Positions 57,818-64,000 of a stretch of 64,000 bases of DNA are shown piece by piece. The notes below the pieces were generated by a model. The model had not been told where the DNA came from. It was given only the letters and a program-made list of their open reading frames with translations, and searched no databases. The position numbers and the translations under genes are program-made. The DNA is from Thraustochytrium sp. TN22 (Eukaryota; Sar; Bigyra; Thraustochytrida; Thraustochytriidae), in assembly GCA_013306675.1 (NCBI GenBank), contig JABLUY010000119.1, forward strand, positions 46,372 through 110,371. The letters run 5' to 3'. Within the stretch, counting starts at the first letter, position 1. Each line of letters begins with the position of its first letter.

Positions 57818-58123
57818 ATGGAGGCTGACCGCCTCGCCGCGCGTGTGCAGGCGCTGCTGCCGCGGCTGGGCGCACACGAGGCGAATGCTTTGCTCGCCGT
57901 CCTGCGCGCGCACGACCGCCTGCTGGCGGAGATGACGCGAGTTGCGGCAGGCCCGGCCGCTCTCGGCGAGGGGGGGGAAGACGACGACGACGACGACGAC
58001 GACCGCCACCACCACCAGAGCCACCAAAGCAACCAGGATCAGCCAGTCAATCAGCAGCACCAGCACCAGCACCAGCACCAGCACCAGCACCAGCACCAGC
58101 TCAGAGACGAGGTGTTTGAGTAA
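57818..58123 (+). CDS. Small His/Gln-repeat protein, hypothetical
   Basis: A 101-residue frame from ATG 57818. The first ~45 residues form a plausible amphipathic helix (MEADRLAARVQALLPRLGAHEANALLAVLRAHDRLLAEM). An Asp run, a His/Gln tract and about seven HQ dipeptides from a CAGCAC array (58054-58097) follow, then LRDEVFE. No family recognised. The stop lies inside a ~40-bp tandem duplication. It may be a real small gene or a fragment. Confidence 0.4.
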   Translation: MEADRLAARVQALLPRLGAHEANALLAVLRAHDRLLAEMTRVAAGPAALGEGGEDDDDDDDDRHHHQSHQSNQDQPVNQQHQHQHQHQHQHQHQLRDEVFE

Positions 58124-58189
58124 TATGGGCGCTGGCCGCCACGGTCCTCCGAGGTGTTTGAGTAAAAAGGGCGCTGGCCACGGTCCTCC
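58109..58189 (+). repeat. Tandem duplication of ~40 bp at the end of the small HQ gene
   Basis: GAGGTGTTTGAGTAA followed by GGGCGCTGGCC...ACGGTCCTCC is present at 58109-58150 and again, with a few differences, at 58151-58189. The first copy supplies the stop codon of the small ORF. Confidence 0.85.
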
Positions 58190-58273
58190 GGAACCCCCTC
58201 CAAGACACCGGCTACGATTCGAATCCTCACACTGTCCATGAATGTCTGTAATGCTACCAACCATCCTCTTTTA

Positions 58274-59371
58274 TCAGTCCTCGCGAAGGGCGGCCAGGAG
58301 GCGCACAATGCTGTCGAGGGAAAGTTCCGAGCCGGCGTGCGCACCGAGCTCCACGAGCAGTTGGTCCATATCGCCCTGAAGCGGATAAATGCCGAGGTTG
58401 TTGAGCACGGCCTCGAGGTCGCTCCCGAAGACGTGCCCGCGCTTCTCGCTGTCGACCTCGGCGAAAGCGGCCTGGATGTCGAAAAACTCATCCTGCGAGA
58501 AGCCATGGTAGCTCGAATCCGAGTCTTGCGCCTTGGTCTCACCATCCTTGGACGAAGAGGGTTCGTCGCGATGCAGGTCGCGCACAGCGCCGCGTAGCAC
58601 GCCGTCTGGGTCCTCGAGGCCCAGGCGCGGGAGCACAAAATTCTGTCGTGGCGAGGCGGCACCATGAAAGGCGGGCGGCGCCGCGTCACGCGGCGCGGCC
58701 AGGTATGTGCCGCAGGACGCCGAGCCCTGCTTCCACTCGGCCTGCAAAACCTTGCCCGTGTCTACGAAAAAGTACCTGCCAGGGCCGTGCTTGTCGTCCT
58801 CACTAAAGTGACCCTCGTACCAGTTGCCGTTCGGGTACGTGAGCACGCCGAGGCCGGAGCGCGCGTCATTCTCAAACTCGCCGTCATACTCCTCGCCACT
58901 CTGGTAGAACATGCGGCCGCGGCCGTGGCGCTTGCCTTGACGCCACTCGCCCTCGTACTTGTCACCGTTCTCATAAAAGTGGATGCCGATGCCATGGCGT
59001 TTGTTGGCCTTCCACTCGCCCGTGTAGCGCTTCACGAGCTTGCCGCGCGACCGCACCCAGAGAGTGCCAGTGCCATCCTTCTTGTCATCCTTGAAGTCGC
59101 CTTGGTACTTGTTCCCGTTTGGCAGCGTCTGCGTGCCGAAGCCATGCCTGCGGTCTTGCAGCCAGTCCCCCGAGTACGTGGCGCCGGTCTTGTATCTCGC
59201 TGGCGCACTGGCCGCCACCAGCGCGCCGTCGCGCTCGAACTCTTCGAACCGCGGGTTCTTCTTTACCCAGTAGATTGTGTTGCGTGTGCCAGACTTTTGC
59301 GCTTCGCGCTCGTGCTTGCGCCAGAGCGGCTCGAACGGCGCCTTGGTCTCCTCCGCGTTCGCGTCCGCCAT
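58274..59371 (-). CDS. MORN3-like protein with C-terminal EF-hand-like domain
   Basis: A 365-residue protein from ATG 59371. The first ~240 residues follow animal MORN3 closely: N-terminal PLWRKHEREAQKSGTRNTIYWV, then about seven MORN repeats (YSGDWLQDRRHGFGTQTL, YTGEWKANKRHGIGIHFY, YEGEWRQGKRHGRGRMFY, YDGEFENDARSGLGVLTY, YEGHFSEDDKHGPGRYFF). LEDPDGVL follows, as at the end of MORN3. About 120 further residues end in a calmodulin-like helix pair (FSQDEFFDIQAAFAEVDSEKRGHVFGSDLEAVL). Its loop is degenerate, so calcium binding is doubtful. MORN3 is a cilium/sperm-flagellum protein in animals, which suits an organism with flagellate zoospores. Confidence 0.88.
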   Translation of the reverse strand: MADANAEETKAPFEPLWRKHEREAQKSGTRNTIYWVKKNPRFEEFERDGALVAASAPARYKTGATYSGDWLQDRRHGFGTQTLPNGNKYQGDFKDDKKDGTGTLWVRSRGKLVKRYTGEWKANKRHGIGIHFYENGDKYEGEWRQGKRHGRGRMFYQSGEEYDGEFENDARSGLGVLTYPNGNWYEGHFSEDDKHGPGRYFFVDTGKVLQAEWKQGSASCGTYLAAPRDAAPPAFHGAASPRQNFVLPRLGLEDPDGVLRGAVRDLHRDEPSSSKDGETKAQDSDSSYHGFSQDEFFDIQAAFAEVDSEKRGHVFGSDLEAVLNNLGIYPLQGDMDQLLVELGAHAGSELSLDSIVRLLAALRED

Positions 59372-60707
59372 GGCGGTGGCGAAGGACTACGATGCCACGC
59401 CACCGGGCGAGCAGCCACGCCACCGAGCAAGCGAGCTCGAGCGAGCGCAATGCCGGCGCCAACCGGGGTGCGCTCTGCCGCGGGCCGCGCCGGCACGTGC
59501 GCCCTGATCCCGTCTCGAGGTGACTTGTGGCTTCGAGTTCAAGCCTTGTGCTGACCATGATTGCAAGTGAGCTTGGCCGCTATGTTTTTTCGCACACTTC
59601 AACGGATCCTTGTTCTACGATCCGCCATGGCCAGTACCGGGCTAGCGTCGCGCTCACTACTAATCAATGCACTTGAAGGCGATGCTGAGATAAAATGCGA
59701 GACAAACGTGGAAGGCGCAAAAAAGGGGGATCTGAGACGAGAGGCAATACACGCAGCTCAGCTCCCACGACAAACAAACACGATGTCGCAGTTCACCCTC
59801 AGCGCGCTCATGTTTTCCAAAGGCGATGCGGAGGACGTAAGCGAGACAAACAAAGAAGGTGATCACGGAAGCGCTATGCACTCTTGCGACTTGACACAGA
59901 CTGAGGGAGATGGCGAAGATCAACAGCTTCCACTTCGATGCTGCAGCAAAGCAGAGCCTCACCGCTTCTTGTGCGATGCGAATCACAAAAGTGCCCTGCA
60001 GCTCTTGCGACTTGACACAGACTGAGTGCCATGGCGAAGATCAGCAGCTTCCACTTCGATGCGGAGAGCAAAGCAAAGCCTCGCGGCTTCTTATGCTCGT
60101 GCTACTTCTCATGCTCGTACCCCACCTTTCATGCTCATGCTCGCATCGCTGCTCATGCTCATGCTCGCACCGCTTCTCATGGTTGCACCGAGTCTTATGC
60201 TCGCACGCGTGTATGCTTGCGCACCGGCAGTGGCAGGCGTCTTGACCCTTCAGGCGGGCCCTTTGCACGAGCTCGACTCGCCACGCTCGCCACGCTGTCT
60301 TGGCCGCCGCCGCCGCTGCTGCTGCTGCTAGTGATAACAGCTGGCCAGGTACTTCTAATCAGTAGCCAAGGCTCGCCCGCGGCAGACTTCCTTCCGGGCT
60401 CTCTCTGCACCGCCGCCACCGGCGTGGCAGTGACGTGCGCCGCGAGCGGAGTATAGTCACCCTCCCGGGCTGTGCGCTCGAGCTCGGAGAGCAAAGCAAA
60501 GAAAGCCGACCTCCAAACTAAGCCGCGCGTGGCGGCGGCGGCGGCGGCGGCGTTCACGTGCAGCGCTGACGTGAGTCGCTGACGAGCGGCCCGCCTCACG
60601 TTGAAGTTCGCCTTGCACGCATCTTCTCGCACAAGTTCTCTCACAAGTTCTCATCCTCTCGAGTCAACAGGCTCATCTTTACTTATGTCACACAGCGTTT
60701 TGCCACA
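59372..60707. other. Repeat-rich spacer
   Basis: Contains a weaker pair of GGCGATG...GCGAGACAAAC(G/A) repeats (~59671 and ~59821), a ~94-bp direct repeat, a CATGCTC-rich microsatellite-like zone (60090-60205) and a GGC/GCC array near 60530-60553. Open frames (for example 59561-60025) consist mainly of these repeats and are not called. Confidence 0.55.
59881..60095 (+). repeat. ~94-bp imperfect direct repeat
   Basis: Copy 1 at 59881-59974 and copy 2 at 60002-60095, both beginning CTCTTGCGACTTGACACAGA and both containing CAGCTTCCACTTCGATGC and an AGCCTC(A/G)C.GCTTCTT end. Offset is 121 bp and most positions agree. Confidence 0.88.
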
Positions 60708-61595
60708 TCATGCAGCGGCGAGATCGAGCACGCGGAAAAGCACAGAAGCGGGCAGCGGCACGCCCTCGGGCTTGAGAATGTGGAGAGACTGTTCCGAAGC
60801 CTTGTCGAGCACAACGTGAACGACGCCGTCGAGCAGTGACTCCTCGTGTCGTGTCGGGTCGCGGACGAGCTGCACGTCGCTGTCCGGGCCGGAGCGAAAG
60901 AGACCAAAGGAATGGGCAACAGGGTCAACGAGCATGGTGAGCGGATCGGAGGAGCCCTTGCCGTCCTCTGTGTCGACGATGACGAGCGGCGAGTGCGGGT
61001 CGTCGGCATTCTCCCGCTCCAAGGCAGGCAGGCGCAGCTCGCGCACCGCGACGCAGAGCGCGTCGACGGCCGCGTCGCGCACGCCGCCGTCGTTGGCCAG
61101 GCAGCAGACGTCGGCGCAGAGCACCATGCACTCGGAGCCCTCGGCAATGCAGAGCTGCTCGAGGTCCACCATGAGGCGCAGAAGACCGCGCAGGTGCGTC
61201 GCAAGCTCCGAGGGGTCCGCGTCCAGGCCAGACACGGTGACGTCGACCCAGCCCTTGTCCGGCGCGGCGCTCAGCGGGGCGCCCACGAGCACGCGAATGC
61301 CGCAAACCACCCAGGTCCCGCCCATGCGCACGCTGGAAGAGGCGTCCACCGATCCAAGGCCGGCGGTCGAAGGGCCGTCCACGGCCGTCTCGCCGTCCGC
61401 GGCGGCGTCCGCGTCGCCCTCGTCGCGCAGCCAATCGCCAGCGCGCTCGCGGCGGCGGGCCTCTAGCCTCGCGCGCCCGTCCGGCCGCACGCCATGATCC
61501 AGCAGCCGCTCGTAGAAGGCGCGCGGGTGCAGCTGGCTCAGGGCGTCCGCCGCCTGCACGGCGCCCTGGCCCGCGTCCTCTGCCGCCTCCGTCAT
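60708..61595 (-). CDS. Exosome RNase PH-fold subunit, RRP43/EXOSC8-like
   Basis: A 295-residue protein from ATG 61595. It begins with the RRP43-type N-terminus LHPRAFYERLLDHGVRPDGR. A non-conserved acidic insert follows, then DASSSVRMGGTWVVCGIRVLVG, the RNase PH-fold strand pair (usually SALVKLGNTTVICGIKAE). Later parts include VDLEQLCIAEGSECMVLCADVCCLANDGGVRDAAVDALCVAV and SLLDGVVHVVLD, typical of the second half of the fold. In the eukaryotic exosome this subunit is catalytically inert and helps form the hexameric ring for 3'-5' RNA decay. RRP42 (EXOSC7) is the main alternative. Confidence 0.82.
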   Translation of the reverse strand: MTEAAEDAGQGAVQAADALSQLHPRAFYERLLDHGVRPDGRARLEARRRERAGDWLRDEGDADAAADGETAVDGPSTAGLGSVDASSSVRMGGTWVVCGIRVLVGAPLSAAPDKGWVDVTVSGLDADPSELATHLRGLLRLMVDLEQLCIAEGSECMVLCADVCCLANDGGVRDAAVDALCVAVRELRLPALERENADDPHSPLVIVDTEDGKGSSDPLTMLVDPVAHSFGLFRSGPDSDVQLVRDPTRHEESLLDGVVHVVLDKASEQSLHILKPEGVPLPASVLFRVLDLAAA

Positions 61596-62135
61596 CCCGC
61601 GCGCGCCCGAGCGCCCGAGCGACCGAGTTGCCCTCCCAAGCCGCTCTGCGCCAGTGCGCCGCGACGACTCGGACCACTGGCAGCGAGGCGCTGTCTTGTC
61701 CTCTAACCTCCAGCAGCCAGAGTCTGCCAGACAGCACTGCCCTGGCGAAGAAGAAGGAGTAAGAAGTCAAAATCCAAGTCGGGAGACGCAGTCGACGACC
61801 GCAGAGACTGCGCCAAGACGCTTGCCGATGCACGTGTCAACTCTCAGGCGGCCAGGCTGCTTCAAGGCTTGCTGTGGAAAATCTTCCTTGCGAGAATCTA
61901 TTCGTCACCAACATTGTCACGACCATCGCCGTGCGCGAGGCGCGCCGCACAGTCGCAGCGACAAAACGCCATGCATCAACAACACAGCAGCATCGTGTAA
62001 GAACATCAGGCATGGTCATGGGGGGGGGGGGTGGACAGTGCCCTCGCCAGAAACAGCGCCTTGGGTGCGAACTGCCCAGGCCCGCCCGTCAAAGCGCTGC
62101 GGGACGGTCTCCGTGACTCCTGCCCTGCAATGGAA
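61596..62135. other. Intergenic spacer with G10 homopolymer
   Basis: Promoter side of the RRP43-like gene and 3' side of the PP2C-reticulon gene. Contains a run of ten G at about 62021-62030. No gene seen. Confidence 0.55.
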
Positions 62136-63853
62136 TCAGAGAGCGTCCTCGTCCTCAGGTTCGTCCTCAAGGCCGCGCTTGGACCTGCGCTTGCTGGAGC
62201 CGAAGCCGAGAGACCTGGAGATGCTGCGGGAGAGCTTGTGCTTGGAGGCGAGCATGGAGTTGTACTGGCGGTCCAAGTACGGCTGGTTGTGGTGGTAGGT
62301 GGCCGGCAAGCTGAACATGGCGACGAAGAGCACGAAGAGCGCCACGTCGAGGGGCAGCGGCGAGAACAGGTACGACACGAAGCGCAGGCTCATGAGAATC
62401 TTCGTCGGGGAGCCCTCGCGCACGACCGTGTTCCAGCGTGAGAAGAGGTAGGTTGTGCTGCGCTGCGTGACCTCGGCGGCACGCTGCACGACCTCGTCGC
62501 TGAGCAGCGCACCCTGCATGACGAAGACGGTGGCATCAAAAGACGCGCCCACCAAATGCATCCTGCGCAGCATGGGCGCGGCCTTGACGACAAAAGTCGT
62601 GATGAGGATCTGCATCATAAGAAGGTAGGAGCCAAGCGTGAGCAGCGAGTAGCCCGCGCCGTGCGTGAGGAAGAAGATGAGACAGCCCACGGAGAACCAA
62701 AGGAAAGTGCGCAGCGGGTTCTTCCAGAGCAGCAGCTCGCTGAGGTGGCCGTACTCGTCGAGGCCCGGGATGGTGCGCTTGACGGCGCGCGCCTTCTTCT
62801 CCGCGGCGGGCGGCGGCGAGGCGGCGCGCGCGCGCGCCGCGCGCTGCGCAGCCTGCTTGCTCGCCTGCTGCTCCTTGTGCAACGCCAAGTAGCGCTGCAA
62901 GTCGGTGGCAAGCACGGTGATGTTGTCCTCCGAGCCGCGCGAGTAGGCGATGTAGACCAGCTCCTTGACAGCCTCCTGCAGGTGGCGGCCGGGCTCGTCG
63001 CCGTCCATGTCGCGATCGCGCATCTCGCAGATCACCTCGCCGGCCTCGCCGTTCGTCACGTCGTCCCACAGCCCGTCGCTGGCCATGACCACGTAGGACG
63101 ACTCTGGTGAAATGCGGCCGCTCTTGATCTCGGGCTGCGCCGTGACGTATGGCTTGAAGTGCGCATCGCCCAGCGCACGCGTGACGGCCAGACCGCCCAC
63201 CTCGTCCGAAAAGACGCGGTACGTGTCGTTCTCGTGATCGTACTCGACGTGGCCGCCGGCCTCCGTGACACGCGCGCGCTCATCGCGGCGGTCCGGTTTG
63301 TGGTCGTGGCTCAGAGCCTCCACGGTTCCGTCTTTGTTGACCAGCACGGCGCGCGAGTCGCCGGCCGCCGCCAGGTAGTACTCGGAGTCCTTCAGCAGCA
63401 GCACCGTGGCCGTCGACCCGTCGTCGATGTCCATTTTGAGCGCGAACTCGCAGTAGTCGTCATCAATCTCCTGGAACGCGCGCTCTAGCGCGCGCTTGGG
63501 CGCGTCGCCCATCTGCAGGTTGCCGCTCACGCGCGCCAGCAGCTTCTCCTGCAGGTACTGCGAGCACGTATCGCCGCCGTGGCCGTCATACACAGCCAGG
63601 AGCACGAAGTCCTCCGTCACCAGCGTCGCGCTGGCGTCCTCCATCCCACTGCGTCGCCGCACCGCCGTCAGTCCTCCTGCGCTGCTCCTCGCCGCGCGGG
63701 CCGGTACGGCCCGCACCCCTGGCCGTCCGTACCTCGCTCGTCGGCCCCCGCCTCGCCTCGCCTCGCCTCGCCTCGCCTCGCCTCGGCGCGAAGTCGCGAG
63801 GCAACTTACTCTCTCCTGCCCTGGTACTCCACGACGCCGAAGAGCCCCTTCAT
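62136..63853 (-). CDS. PP2C-type phosphatase fused to a reticulon-like domain, two exons
   Basis: Exon 1 is 63810-63853 and exon 2 is 62136-63648. Splicing gives MKGLFGVVEYQGRRDGMEDA and 518 residues. Residues 1-~265 are a PPM/PP2C Ser/Thr phosphatase: GMEDA, VYDGHGG (Asp36), DSRAVLVNKDG, VTRALGD, MASDGLWDDVTN and EDNITVL, so the metal-binding aspartates are kept. After a basic linker, about 319-480 resembles a reticulon domain: LLLWKNPLR, a long hydrophobic hairpin, a ~70-residue loop (VVQRAAEVTQRSTTYLFSRW...), a second hairpin (FSPLPLDVALFVLFVAMFSLPATY), then YLDRQYN. The tail is basic then acidic. I infer a phosphatase held in curved ER membrane. I know of no family with this architecture. 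Confidence 0.87.
63649..63809 (-). other. Intron of the PP2C-reticulon gene, 161 nt
   Basis: GTAAGT donor (63804-63809 on minus) and GCGACGCAG acceptor (ending 63649). Splicing produces QGRRDGMEDA, the expected PP2C N-terminal motif, from a GA|T codon. The intron holds the CCTCG array at about 63747-63785. Confidence 0.9.
63747..63785. repeat. CCTCG pentamer array in intron
   Basis: About seven CCTCG/CTCGC units inside the PP2C-reticulon intron. The same pentamer occurs at 54343-54410. Confidence 0.85.
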
Positions 63854-64000
63854 GTTGCCGCGCTCCCCCTCCTCCTCGTCCTCCTCGTCCTCCTCGCCGT
63901 GCGGCACGTGCACGCCGGCGGTGGCGGCGCCCGCCGGCGCGCGGCGCGCGCGCGCGAGCGGCGAGCGAGCGAGCGAGCGAGACTGCCAAGCGAGTGCGGT
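63854..64000. other. Upstream of the PP2C-reticulon gene
   Basis: Contains a GAGGAG/GAC tract that is open in frame with exon 1 (EEDEEDEEEGERGN before the ATG) and a GAGC repeat at 63957-63980. No earlier in-frame ATG is visible before the window ends, so an N-terminal extension cannot be excluded. Confidence 0.5.

Noticed and set aside
58195-58245. Possible tRNA T-loop (ATTCGAATC near 58214)
   Set aside because: Flanking bases do not pair as a T-stem and no cloverleaf could be laid out.
59561-60025. 154-codon frame between the MORN3-like and RRP43-like genes
   Set aside because: Built mostly from the local direct repeats; its translation shows no domain.
63649-63989. Unspliced N-terminus of the PP2C gene (617 codons)
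   Set aside because: That frame reads Arg/Gly-rich text through an intron with clear GTAAGT and GCAG borders. Splicing restores QGRRDGMEDA.
1-64000. CRISPR arrays, prophage or bacterial operon features
   Set aside because: The repeats present are simple microsatellites or segmental duplications. Gene content, introns and spacing are eukaryotic.

Overview
This is a eukaryotic nuclear window with very GC-rich DNA, mostly single-exon genes, long low-complexity spacers and no bacterial operon signals. The gene mix suggests a heterotrophic stramenopile such as a thraustochytrid (labyrinthulomycete). It includes a 'WRKY19-like' CGC/HGGG zinc-repeat protein, DUF4116 repeats, a cAMP-receptor-type seven-transmembrane protein, a flagellar MORN3-like protein and a mevalonate-pathway kinase. 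The taxon is an inference from gene content and base composition. Many long open frames on both strands are GC-driven shadows and were left out. CDS starts were set at ATG codons, and splice sites were called where protein-family homology or frame continuity required them.

Layout. 1-4234 is spacer with pentamer and tetramer repeats and no recognised gene. 4235-10212 holds a polyQ tail-anchored protein, an LRR protein and a 1208-residue zinc-repeat/PDZ-like protein. 10213-20157 is mostly spacer around a probable DNA transposon: one 1475-residue transposase-like ORF (12665-17092) between candidate inverted termini. 20158-26910 carries an F-box-like/LRR protein, a ZUP1-type C78 peptidase, a cytochrome P450 and an NAD(P)-binding protein. 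27408-40349 is a cluster of four paralogous GTPases, each with a degenerate J-like N-terminus and a dynamin-type G domain. Their C-termini differ: coiled coil plus an unknown domain, DUF4116 repeats, or none. Two of the four are a recent tandem duplication, with a chimeric pseudogene between them. 40948-63853 carries an acidic CaaX protein, two membrane proteins (one THH1/TOM1/TOM3-like), an HSL-type alpha/beta hydrolase, phosphomevalonate kinase, a coiled-coil protein, UCH37/UCHL5, a seven-TM receptor, a MORN3-EF-hand-like fusion, an exosome RRP43-like subunit and a PP2C phosphatase fused to a reticulon-like domain.

The genes do not form one pathway. The most notable items are the PP2C-reticulon fusion, the J-like/dynamin cluster with swapped C-terminal modules, and the transposon with its large unclassified transposase. 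Introns are few but real. The UCH37 gene starts with a 34-nt exon, the PP2C gene with a 44-nt exon and the hydrolase gene probably with a 41-nt exon, so very short first exons may be hidden elsewhere.
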